Shown one piece after another: positions 54,761 to 63,060 of a stretch of 64,000 nt of DNA (the stretch's first letter is position 1; every line of letters begins with the position of its first letter). Location of the stretch: assembly GCF_021390545.1 (NCBI RefSeq), contig NZ_JAJUWR010000003.1, positions 124,001-188,000 of the forward strand, in the 5' to 3' direction. A program made the position numbers and the translations under genes. This DNA comes from Algoriphagus sp. AGSA1 (lineage in GTDB: Bacteria; Bacteroidota; Bacteroidia; Cytophagales; Cyclobacteriaceae). The notes under the pieces were generated by a model. It saw nothing but the letters and a program-made list of their open reading frames with translations, was not told the DNA's origin and made no database searches.

Positions 54761-56764
54761 ATGGTTTTTCAAGAGCAAATATCCCAAGGCATACCTAATA
54801 TTCTTCCAGCAAAAAAAGAGAGAAATCCTTCCCTTAGCCACGCTCCCAAAAGAAAAGACATTCTTTCCTCAGAAGAAAAAAAACTGGCATTACGGAATGC
54901 CCTACGCTATTTTCCGACAGATTGGCATGCGGAGTTGGCTAATGAGTTTTTAACTGAACTGAGCGAATTTGGGAGAATCTACATGTACCGGTTCATGCCT
55001 GAGTATGAAATGTATGCCCGGCCGATACAAGAATATCCGGCAAAGTGTAGGCAAGCAGCGGCCATCATGCTGATGATTCAAAACAATTTGGACCCTGCTG
55101 TAGCCCAGCATCCTGCGGAACTTATTACTTACGGTGGCAATGGAGCTGTTTTCCAAAACTGGGCGCAGTACCTTTTGGTGATGAAATACCTAGCAGAGAT
55201 GAGCGAAGAGCAGACTTTACATATTTATTCCGGGCACCCTATGGGGCTTTTTCCCTCCTCCAAAGCAGCGCCGAGAGTCGTCGTAACCAATGGTATGATG
55301 ATCCCGAATTACTCCAAATCTGATGATTGGGAGAAATTCAACGCACTTGGAGTAACACAATATGGACAGATGACCGCAGGTTCATTTATGTACATTGGCC
55401 CTCAGGGGATTGTACATGGAACTACGATTACTGTGATGAATGCTTTTAGAAAAAAACTGGCAGTAGGGGAAACTCCCGCAGGAAAAATATTTTTGACAGC
55501 AGGCTTGGGCGGAATGAGCGGAGCACAGCCAAAAGCAGGAAATATCGCAGGATGCATCACTATCTGTGCAGAGGTCAATCCAGCAGCAGCCAGAAAAAGA
55601 CATGAACAAGGCTGGGTGGACGAATTGATCGAAAATTTGGATGAGCTGGTTATGCGTACCCAGCTTGCCAAGCGAAATAAGGAAATAGTTTCTTTGGCTT
55701 TTATAGGTAACGTCGTGGATGTCTGGGAGCGATTTGATAAAGAGGAGATTTTTGTCGAATTGGGATCTGATCAGACCTCGCTTCACAATCCTTGGGCCGG
55801 AGGATATTATCCAGTCGGCCTCTCATTCGAAGAGTCAAATCGCTTGATGGCTGAAAACCCTGGATTATTCAAAGAAAAAGTCCAGGAAACGCTCAGGAGA
55901 CATGCCTCTTCTATTAACAAACATGCAGCAAAAGGAACTTACTTTTTCGATTATGGAAATGCCTTTTTACTGGAAGCATCCCGGGCAGGAGCTGAAGTCA
56001 TGGCAGAAAACAGCATTGACTTCAGATATCCATCCTATGTGCAGGACATTCTGGGACCAATGTGCTTTGATTATGGATTTGGCCCATTCAGATGGGTGTG
56101 CACTTCCGGAAAGGCTGAGGATTTGAGGAAATCCGATCAGCTAGCTGCGAAAGTTCTGAAAGAAATCATGCTGAATTCCCCTGCTTCCATACAGCAGCAA
56201 ATGCAGGATAACATTACTTGGATACAGGAAGCGGATAAAAACAGACTTGTGGTGGGTTCACAAGCAAGGATTCTCTACGCCGATGCCGAAGGACGGGTGA
56301 AGATAGCCAAAGCTTTCAACGACGCCATTCTTTCAGGGGAAATCTCCGCTCCGATTGTGTTGGGCCGTGATCATCATGACGTCAGCGGCACAGATTCGCC
56401 CTTCCGGGAAACCAGCAATATCTACGACGGCAGCAAATTCACGGCAGATATGGCGATCCACAATGTGATCGGAGATAGCTTTCGAGGAGCCACGTGGGTT
56501 TCTATTCACAATGGAGGCGGGGTTGGCTGGGGAGAGGTGATGAATGGTGGTTTCGGGATGCTGCTTGACGGAAGCGAAAAAGCCGAAAGAAAACTAAAGT
56601 CCATGCTATTTTATGATGTAAACAATGGAATTGCAAGACGTGCCTGGGCCAGAAACTCAGGATCTTTGGAGGCTATAAAGCGGGAGATGGATAGAAGTCC
56701 GGGGTTGAAAGTCACTTTACCAAATCTGGTGGATGATGAAATTCTAAAATCTGTTTTAGGGTAA
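54761..56764 (+). CDS. hutU: Urocanate hydratase, long form
   Basis: 667 residues. It is longer than the ~555-residue proteobacterial enzyme, with extra N-terminal residues (about 1-60) and internal insertions seen in Bacteroidota. The NAD-binding and active-site regions are clear: YGGNGAVFQNWAQYLL, YSGHPMGLF, YGQMTAGSFMYIGPQGIVHG and LGRDHHDVSGTDSPFRETSN. It hydrates urocanate to imidazolone propionate. It is third in the hut row. Confidence 0.96.
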   Translation: MVFQEQISQGIPNILPAKKERNPSLSHAPKRKDILSSEEKKLALRNALRYFPTDWHAELANEFLTELSEFGRIYMYRFMPEYEMYARPIQEYPAKCRQAAAIMLMIQNNLDPAVAQHPAELITYGGNGAVFQNWAQYLLVMKYLAEMSEEQTLHIYSGHPMGLFPSSKAAPRVVVTNGMMIPNYSKSDDWEKFNALGVTQYGQMTAGSFMYIGPQGIVHGTTITVMNAFRKKLAVGETPAGKIFLTAGLGGMSGAQPKAGNIAGCITICAEVNPAAARKRHEQGWVDELIENLDELVMRTQLAKRNKEIVSLAFIGNVVDVWERFDKEEIFVELGSDQTSLHNPWAGGYYPVGLSFEESNRLMAENPGLFKEKVQETLRRHASSINKHAAKGTYFFDYGNAFLLEASRAGAEVMAENSIDFRYPSYVQDILGPMCFDYGFGPFRWVCTSGKAEDLRKSDQLAAKVLKEIMLNSPASIQQQMQDNITWIQEADKNRLVVGSQARILYADAEGRVKIAKAFNDAILSGEISAPIVLGRDHHDVSGTDSPFRETSNIYDGSKFTADMAIHNVIGDSFRGATWVSIHNGGGVGWGEVMNGGFGMLLDGSEKAERKLKSMLFYDVNNGIARRAWARNSGSLEAIKREMDRSPGLKVTLPNLVDDEILKSVLG

Positions 56765-56833
56765 CACATTCCAAAAGCGGGAATTAAAAAAGTGGAGAAG
56801 AAAGGTAATCTGCACAACACACTACAATAACTA

Positions 56834-56857
56834 ATCCTGTTTCTGGAGAAGCAGGAT
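56834..56857. terminator. Hairpin between hutU and the inverted Uma2 gene
   Basis: ATCCTGTTTCT (56834-56844) and AGAAGCAGGAT (56847-56857) form an 11-base-pair stem with one G-U pair and a two-base loop. Convergent genes flank it. No T-tract follows, so termination is uncertain. Confidence 0.4.
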
Positions 56858-56861
56858 ATCT

Positions 56862-56907
56862 GTAAACTGTGTCCTCCGTGTAAATCTCTGTGTCCACTGC
56901 GGTTTAC
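56862..56907. repeat. CTGTGTCC-type interspersed repeat after hutU
   Basis: The block reads CTGTGTCCTCCGTGTAAATC then CTCTGTGTCCACTGCGGTTT. It is bounded by GTAAAC (56862-56867) and GTTTAC (56902-56907). This is the style of CTCTGTG-type intergenic repeat common in Bacteroidota. Confidence 0.5.
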
Positions 56908-56919
56908 GCAAAAAATAGC

Positions 56920-57543
56920 TCATAAAACCTCCTCCAGATCCAATTCAAAACCAGCAATTACGCTTGATGTTATTTTGTCTCCAGAAGTAAAAAGCCGGGA
57001 GGGCTGAAATTTTCCGTCTACTAACGTATAAATCAATACTGTGCATTCAGACGGATGAATTACCCAGTATTCCCTCACTCCAAATTCCTGATACAGCTCA
57101 TACTTATTCTGAAGTTCCACCCGGCTATTTCCCGGCGAAAGAATTTCAACAATCAAATCCGGAGCTCCCAAGCATCCCTTATCATCCAGCTTAGAAAGAT
57201 CACAAATTACAGAGATGTCCGGTTGGACTACGGACTTCACTTTTTCATCTTTAGGATTTTCAGAAAACCTGACATCAAACGGTGCAGAATAGACTTTACA
57301 GGGGTGATTTTTAAGAAAATTGGCAAGTGTAACAAATAAATTACCGGAAACCTCCTGATGTCTGCGGTTCGGAGCAGCGGCTTTGGCAAATATTTTCCCT
57401 TTTATCAGTTCGACGATTTCCTCATAATCCCATTTGAGATAGTCAGCATAGGAATACCCTGCAAAGGAACCACTTGGCTCCTCAAAAGAATCCAGATTAA
57501 TAGTTTCTTTTTGTGGAATTCTATATTCTTTCTTTTCCATCAT
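56920..57543 (-). CDS. Uma2 family endonuclease-like protein
   Basis: 207 residues. The PD-(D/E)xK-type core of DUF820/Uma2 is seen in QPDISVICDLSKLDDKGC, LIVEILSPGNSRVELQNKYE and VREYWVIHPSE. The family is widely distributed, usually isolated, with unclear role (proposed nuclease). It sits inverted between hutU and hutG, splitting the hut row. Base composition did not look unusual. No partner gene is near. Confidence 0.9.
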   Translation of the reverse strand: MMEKKEYRIPQKETINLDSFEEPSGSFAGYSYADYLKWDYEEIVELIKGKIFAKAAAPNRRHQEVSGNLFVTLANFLKNHPCKVYSAPFDVRFSENPKDEKVKSVVQPDISVICDLSKLDDKGCLGAPDLIVEILSPGNSRVELQNKYELYQEFGVREYWVIHPSECTVLIYTLVDGKFQPSRLFTSGDKITSSVIAGFELDLEEVL

Positions 57544-57660
57544 GGTAAGGTTTTAAAGGACATCTTTTGAATATTACCCAAAAACAGAATACATTGTTTC
57601 TGATATCCATACTATCAAAGCGCAATTTTTAAGTTAGTACAAAATATTCCCAAACTCAAT

Positions 57661-58626
57661 ATGCTTCATCAAAATCCAAACCCTTCCCTATGGACAGGCA
57701 GGAAATCGGAAACACTTGAATACTGGCACCAAGCCGCAATTTCCGTTAAAGACCTCAAGCTCGACAACAATCAAAACTCTCCTAAAGTAGGTGTTCTAGG
57801 CTATGCTGGGGAAGAAGGTGTTAAAAGAAATCAAGGCAGATTAGGTACTGCGGAAGGACCAAATGCAATCAGGAAAAGCTTGGGAACACTGGCTTTTCAC
57901 TTACCCGAGAAAAGCCGAATATTTGATTATGGGGATATATATACTGAAAACTCAGACTTGGAATCCAGTCATGGCCTGATTACAAAAACCGTTTTGGATT
58001 TATTGGAAACAAAGCATTTCCCAATACTTCTAGGCGGTGGACATGATCTGGCATTGGCCCATGGGAGAGGAGTCTATCAGTATTTAGATGCAAAAAACCA
58101 AAAACTGGGCATCATCAATATGGACGCACATTTTGATTTGCGCCCGACAATTGATGGGAAGGGTCATTCAGGATCCCCATTTCTTCAACTTGCCCAGGAA
58201 AACCCTGATGTTTTCCAATATTTATGCCTTGGGGTACAACGATCTGTAAATCCCAGGTCCCTTTTTGAAACGGCAGAAAAAGTCGGTGCAAAATGGATGG
58301 TCATGGAGGATTTCAGATTGAACAACTGGGAAGTCATCCAGGAAAAAATCCTCTGGTTTTTGGATTCCGTGGATAAAATATACCTGAGTGTGGATATGGA
58401 TGGTTTTTCTTCAGCTTTTGCTCCCGGAGTCTCAGCTCCTTCCCCTATGGGTTTCAGACCAGAGTTCGCATTTAAGGTATTTGAATTGCTCGCATCCAGC
58501 AAAAAGCTGATTTCTATGGATGTAGTTGAGCTCAATCCCGCTTTCGACCACGATCATGCTACAGCTAGGCTGGCAGCTCGTTGTGCCGAATATGTGGCAA
58601 GGAAAGTTTTAGGGAAAACGGAGTAA
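57661..58626 (+). CDS. hutG: Formimidoylglutamase
   Basis: 321 residues. A ureohydrolase fold with the dimanganese site in GGGHDLALAHG, MDAHFDLRP and SVDMDGFSSAFAPGVSAP. It converts formiminoglutamate to glutamate and formamide, the last step of the pathway here. It follows the inverted Uma2 gene and so needs its own promoter. Confidence 0.95.
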   Translation: MLHQNPNPSLWTGRKSETLEYWHQAAISVKDLKLDNNQNSPKVGVLGYAGEEGVKRNQGRLGTAEGPNAIRKSLGTLAFHLPEKSRIFDYGDIYTENSDLESSHGLITKTVLDLLETKHFPILLGGGHDLALAHGRGVYQYLDAKNQKLGIINMDAHFDLRPTIDGKGHSGSPFLQLAQENPDVFQYLCLGVQRSVNPRSLFETAEKVGAKWMVMEDFRLNNWEVIQEKILWFLDSVDKIYLSVDMDGFSSAFAPGVSAPSPMGFRPEFAFKVFELLASSKKLISMDVVELNPAFDHDHATARLAARCAEYVARKVLGKTE

Positions 58627-58656
58627 TCAAAATCTAAACTACTGAAGAACTGCATC

Positions 58657-59847
58657 ATGAATTTAAAAAATTGGATCTCCATTCTTTTATTATCCTCCAC
58701 GTTTATTTTCAGTTGCTCTTCAAGTGAGGAGGATACTGCATTTCCGACCGTTAAAATAACTGAACACATTATAGTTGATTTTGATGAAGCGATAGCATCT
58801 ATCGAATTTATACCTCTGAAAAACCAAATAGATTCTCCCGAAAACCTTAACTGCAGCGTTTGGGATCTAAAAGTCACGGAGGAATATTTTGTCTATTCTA
58901 CTATTTGCAACCCAGAAGCTAAAATCCATCTTTTTGACCTGTATGGAAATTATGTAAAAACGTTTGACAAAACCGGGGATGGCCCTGAAGAATACCAGGT
59001 CTTTCAAGGCGTGGATTTAAGTAAAGATACGCTTAGTATTTCCGTTGGAGCGGGAATTATTAAGCAATACCGTTTCCCGGAATTTGAATTTATAGGGCCA
59101 GTGTCCTTAAATGAAAATGATGCCTTCATCCCTAACTTCACTAAAATATCCAAAAACAAGTGGCTGACCTCCCCTATGTTTGATGGTAATCTGGATGAAA
59201 ATGGTAAGTATGGGATCTTTAAGATTGAGAACAGCTCCACAGGAGAAATTACTGAACTGCCGCTTACTGCCACACCTTTAACCGCTGAAATGAGTGAGGG
59301 GGAGTTTTCAAGGATACGAGAAAACTCTTTCCTACTCAACTATGCTTTCTCAGACACACTGTACCTCTTGGAAAATGAAAAGACCACACCATTCTCCAGC
59401 TTGGATTTCGGAGAAAGAAAACCAAGCCCTGATGATCTGAAAATGGATGCAGATAGATTCGAGACTACGGTTACCAATCAGACCTTTGCGATCAACATCG
59501 GCAAAATCTGGCATACCGAAAACACCTCCAGGCTTAAAACCTTTGCCCTCTCCAAAAACCCAAACATGGATCTTTCCAATATGCGAACGTTCCCTGTCCA
59601 TGAAGTTTTCATAGATCATGAAGAAAAAAAAGCAATTGCTTTTCCCTCTCTTGCCGGCTGGTCCAATGGAAAGGGGTTTGCAAAGGGCGGCTACTTCTAT
59701 GATATTCTGAGGACTGATGATTGGATATATGCGCTGGAAAAAGGTCAATTTGGAAAATATGGAGAGAAACTAGAGAAGATTCTAGGAGAACTGCGGGACT
59801 TTGAAGACCCTGTTTTGATTAAATATCAAGTTAAAATAAATGATTAA
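58657..59847 (+). CDS. 6-bladed beta-propeller lipoprotein
   Basis: 396 residues. The lipoprotein signal is MNLKNWISILLLSSTFIFSC. The repeated blocks include EFIPLKNQIDSPENLN, HLFDLYGNYVKTFDKTGDGP and VDLSKDTLSISVGAG. These resemble the BF3164/TolB-like propellers of Bacteroidota with unknown ligand, often linked to polysaccharide or peptide use. It starts 30 bases after hutG, on the same strand, so it may be read through, but it has no known role in histidine use. Confidence 0.8.
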   Translation: MNLKNWISILLLSSTFIFSCSSSEEDTAFPTVKITEHIIVDFDEAIASIEFIPLKNQIDSPENLNCSVWDLKVTEEYFVYSTICNPEAKIHLFDLYGNYVKTFDKTGDGPEEYQVFQGVDLSKDTLSISVGAGIIKQYRFPEFEFIGPVSLNENDAFIPNFTKISKNKWLTSPMFDGNLDENGKYGIFKIENSSTGEITELPLTATPLTAEMSEGEFSRIRENSFLLNYAFSDTLYLLENEKTTPFSSLDFGERKPSPDDLKMDADRFETTVTNQTFAINIGKIWHTENTSRLKTFALSKNPNMDLSNMRTFPVHEVFIDHEEKKAIAFPSLAGWSNGKGFAKGGYFYDILRTDDWIYALEKGQFGKYGEKLEKILGELRDFEDPVLIKYQVKIND

Positions 59848-59965
59848 GGAGTCTCTTCTCTAATTACTGGTAAGAGTGGAAATATAAATCCGGCAATTCT
59901 CACTATTTGGCTGATCTTCGTTAATTGTTAATATCACAAATACTTTAAACCTAAAACCTATAACC

Positions 59966-60964
59966 ATGAAAAATCCTATTCTCGCTTTACTATTCACCGT
60001 TTGCATTTGCACAGCAACAGTGGAGGCACAGAATATCAAGCCTGCAGGTACAGTTGAACATATTTCCGAAGAACTTTCCGGCATCATTAAAAAGAATGCG
60101 AAAGTAGAAGTGATCGCTGAAGGATTCGGATTTACCGAAGGGCCTCTTTGGATAGAGAAAGAGAAGATGTTACTGCTCTCCGATATCCCCGCCAATACTG
60201 TCTATAAATGGACTGAGAAAGGTGGTAAAGAAGTATTCTTAAAACCGGGTGGTTACACAGGGGCTGTGGAGCGCGGTGGTTTTATGGGGCCAAATGGACT
60301 GCTTCTTTCCCCGGATGGAAAGCTTTGGATTTGCCAACATGGAGATAGACGAATCGCCGCAATGGACGCTTCTCTTCTGGATCCAAAACCTAAGTATAGC
60401 ACAGTGGCAGGGACATACGATGGCAAAAAACTTAACAGCCCAAATGATCTGATTTTATCCAATAACGGCGACCTGTATTTTACGGATCCTTCTTATGGCT
60501 TTGAAAAAGGCCCAGGAGACCCATCCAAGGAAATTGATTTTCAGGGTGTTTACAAAATGGACCCTACGGGAAAAGTCATGCTTCTGCTGGATTCCATCGC
60601 CCAACCGAATGGCATCGCTATGATGCCTGATGAGAAAACGCTGATTGTTTCGAATTCTGATCCCATTAAAAAACAATGGTACGCTTATGATATCGCTGAA
60701 GATGGCTCAATAGTCAGTGGGCGGATATTCTATGACGCCAGCAATGAGCTCGAAAATGGATTATGTGATGGGTTAAAAATCGACAAAAAAGGAAATGTAT
60801 TCGCCTCTGGACCTGGCGGTATCTGGATATTCAACAAGACCGGAAAGGTACTTGGGAAAATCAAGATAGATGGCACCACAGCGGCTAACTGTGCGCTCAG
60901 CACCGATGAAAAAACTCTTTATATAACTGCTGAAAAACATCTGCTTCGAATTAAAATGCGATAA
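59966..60964 (+). CDS. SMP-30/gluconolactonase family secreted protein
   Basis: 332 residues. A signal peptide (ALLFTVCICTATVEAQ) is followed by the SMP-30 propeller: GFTEGPLWIEKEKMLLLSDI (metal Glu near 59), then GPNGLLLSPDGKLWICQHGD, SPNDLILSNNGDLYFTDPSYGF and NGLCDGLKIDKKGNVFASG. The enzyme hydrolyses sugar lactones in the periplasm or is a related metal-dependent lactonase. The strong terminator after it marks the transcript end. Confidence 0.92.
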   Translation: MKNPILALLFTVCICTATVEAQNIKPAGTVEHISEELSGIIKKNAKVEVIAEGFGFTEGPLWIEKEKMLLLSDIPANTVYKWTEKGGKEVFLKPGGYTGAVERGGFMGPNGLLLSPDGKLWICQHGDRRIAAMDASLLDPKPKYSTVAGTYDGKKLNSPNDLILSNNGDLYFTDPSYGFEKGPGDPSKEIDFQGVYKMDPTGKVMLLLDSIAQPNGIAMMPDEKTLIVSNSDPIKKQWYAYDIAEDGSIVSGRIFYDASNELENGLCDGLKIDKKGNVFASGPGGIWIFNKTGKVLGKIKIDGTTAANCALSTDEKTLYITAEKHLLRIKMR

Positions 60965-60987
60965 TACGATCAAAATCATGCATAATG

Positions 60988-61026
60988 AAAACACCTCCAC
61001 AATTTTAGGGTTCGTGGAGGTGTTTT
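60988..61026 (+). terminator. Strong terminator after the SMP-30 gene
   Basis: AAAACACCTCCAC (60988-61000) and GTGGAGGTGTTTT (61014-61026) form a perfect 13-base-pair stem with 13-base loop AATTTTAGGGTTC. A T-run follows. Confidence 0.85.
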
Positions 61027-61053
61027 TTTCTATTGCTTATGGCTTGCTGAAAA

Positions 61054-61145
61054 AGTCTCAGGTATGCCAGTTTCAAGGCGGCCGAGTGAAGATGCATGCT
61101 TATACCTCGAATGAGGCCAATATAGAAGATGATATGCCTGAGACT
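61054..61145. repeat. MITE-like intergenic element with inverted ends
   Basis: AGTCTCAGGTAT (61054-61065) and ATGCCTGAGACT (61134-61145) match at 11 of 12 positions as inverted ends. Inside is a smaller hairpin CCTC-GAAT-GAGG (61105-61116). The left end is preceded by GCTTGCTGAAAA. Nothing in it looks like a gene. Repeats of this sort occur in several copies in related genomes, as I recall. Confidence 0.5.
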
Positions 61146-61315
61146 AGCTCTAAAATCTCGATTTTGAGATTTTCTGATGCATGGATAAAGGCCTATCCCA
61201 CTCAATAAGCTTGCACTTGCTTAAAAACCCTACATGATAAAAGGGTTAATCATTCAAAATGATAGCTTTTGATTTATTACTAACATTTTTCAGCACGCCC
61301 TACTTAGGCTGACCG

Positions 61316-61657
61316 CTACTCTTTAATTCGGGTCAAGGTCATTTCCCCACGCTCATTTTTCACCACGATCTCATTCTCGTTTACAAGTTCTCCGGAATTG
61401 TTTATCGTCATTTCATTGAATGAAATACTATAGGAGAATTTTTCGCCATCTACTTTACCCTCATTCAGTTTAGCTTCACCGAACTGCGTCTTCCAAGAGC
61501 CTGTTAAGATAGTGCCTTCCACTTTAAAGGTGTATTCTATTTCAATACTCCCATTAGGGGTCTCCCTAGTCCCTTTCCACTTGCCGTCAATAGGATTGCT
61601 CTGCCCAAAGGTGGCAAAGGCTGCCAATACTAATACTAAGGTCAATACATACTTCAT
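61316..61657 (-). CDS. Small secreted lipocalin-like protein
   Basis: 113 residues. A signal peptide (LVLVLAAFATFG) is followed by an all-beta part of about 90 residues (IDGKWKGTRETPNGSIEIEY, TILTGSWKT, GEKFSYSISF, ENEIVVKNERGEMTLTR). It resembles the small lipocalin-like domains found fused or next to hydrolases in Bacteroidota. No active site can be seen. It is downstream of the cupin gene on the same strand with a 116-base spacer. Confidence 0.75.
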   Translation of the reverse strand: MKYVLTLVLVLAAFATFGQSNPIDGKWKGTRETPNGSIEIEYTFKVEGTILTGSWKTQFGEAKLNEGKVDGEKFSYSISFNEMTINNSGELVNENEIVVKNERGEMTLTRIKE

Positions 61658-61773
61658 AATTGTTAGGTTTAATTGTTAATTGATATTAAATAGGTTATTC
61701 ATAAAATCTTGCTTGTCGAAGACAAGAATAGAGTAAAATGCAAAAGATAAATTTCTGAAGCGAAAACCACTTA

Positions 61774-62994
61774 TTAGCGTTGATCATCTTCGCCCATGAC
61801 ATCATACCCTCTCCATTTGAACTCCTCAGCCAATTCAGAAGCAGCCGGCCAGGCAATCTGATGCTGTGGGCTGGCCACCCATTTCCTCCTGTTTTCTTCT
61901 GTATCAAATGAAATCTGGATCTGATAATTGAATGTAGTAGGTTCAGCCTCGATACTTTTAGCTACCTCATCCGGAAAAAGGCGTAACAGTTTAGAGCCAA
62001 GATACCCCTCCTGAACGGTCATTGCAGGGACATAAATTGAATGATACATTTTCTCAAAAGCTTCCGCATTTTCCTTCAATACCACAAAATCCATTTGCAA
62101 TGCCATAGCTTTAGACTCGGTCCCTACCTTTTGGTAGTCCGAATTTTTATCTGCAGAAACTGCCACTCCAATAACCAACAATTCAAGATCACCATCTCCT
62201 GTATTTTCCAAGGAAATAGTCTCTCCCAAGAGCCCAAAAAATGCGTCATCAGCTTCCAAAGCCTTGCTTGTCCCCTCGATAGTTAAGGTTCCCGAACCTT
62301 TCATGACGTAGTAAACTTCTTCGATTCCTTCCAATTGTCGAGGTTCCATGGACTTCCCTGAATGGATTATCAGATGATCTACCTTATTCCAACTGGTACT
62401 AAAGACCTCCGGGCCAAATGCAGTACGGGCCAGCACGCCACTGCCAGAATAAGAATGATTCTCCTCCCGAAGTTTATTTTGATCAAATTGATAGGACACA
62501 AAAACAGGGATTTGATCCAGCTCTGCCTCCTCGCGGGTATCTCCGAGATCAAATGCATCCCCTTGAGCTTTTCTCTCCGACACGCCATAATTTAACCAGC
62601 GTAGCGGTTCTTCACCGGTATTGTAGATAGCATGCGAATCACCTAGTTTGCAAGGAACCGCAACGGGAGCTTTGAGCGTAGAAGTACGTCCATTGACTGT
62701 AAACTCCGCTTCTCCCTCGAGAAGAACATACATCTCCTCGATCGAATGATGAAAATGGTGGCCTATACCGGATTTGGCATGTATCGCGCCGGCATGTAGG
62801 TATAAAAAATTAGTTGAAAGATCATTGCGTCCTACTAATTGGGTAAAACCCATTTTACCTGCCCCTGCGTGAACAGCAGACAGCTCCCTGTACTTTGCTG
62901 GATCATTATGAACCGTCAGTTCACGATTAGCCGAATCCTGAGCCCATGAAGCCAGCGATAATAACGAGATAATTAGGATTAAAATACTTTTCAT
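61774..62994 (-). CDS. Secreted double-cupin protein fused to an ABM-like barrel
   Basis: 406 residues. A signal peptide (ILIISLLSLASWAQ) is followed by a first cupin (about 60-145, GHHFHHSIEEMYVLLEGEAE; metal His and Glu visible), a second cupin (about 205-280, EPRQLEGIEEVYYVMKGSGT; fewer His) and a C-terminal dimeric alpha/beta-barrel domain (about 295-395, DFVVLKENAEAFEKMYHSIY). The first cupin keeps its metal ligands; the second looks degenerate. Function is unknown; the layout suggests an oxygenase or sugar-binding protein in the periplasm. The PQQ dehydrogenase gene follows upstream. Confidence 0.85.
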   Translation of the reverse strand: MKSILILIISLLSLASWAQDSANRELTVHNDPAKYRELSAVHAGAGKMGFTQLVGRNDLSTNFLYLHAGAIHAKSGIGHHFHHSIEEMYVLLEGEAEFTVNGRTSTLKAPVAVPCKLGDSHAIYNTGEEPLRWLNYGVSERKAQGDAFDLGDTREEAELDQIPVFVSYQFDQNKLREENHSYSGSGVLARTAFGPEVFSTSWNKVDHLIIHSGKSMEPRQLEGIEEVYYVMKGSGTLTIEGTSKALEADDAFFGLLGETISLENTGDGDLELLVIGVAVSADKNSDYQKVGTESKAMALQMDFVVLKENAEAFEKMYHSIYVPAMTVQEGYLGSKLLRLFPDEVAKSIEAEPTTFNYQIQISFDTEENRRKWVASPQHQIAWPAASELAEEFKWRGYDVMGEDDQR

Positions 62995-63060
62995 TTTATT
63001 TTAGGTTTAAAAGGTTGACCTGTGAAGGACGGAGCCATGCCCGCCCATTATCTGTTCATA

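Noticed and set aside
60978..61208. 76-residue + strand ORF after SMP-30 gene
   Set aside because: It starts inside the terminator and runs through the MITE-like element; no coding-like pattern or homology.
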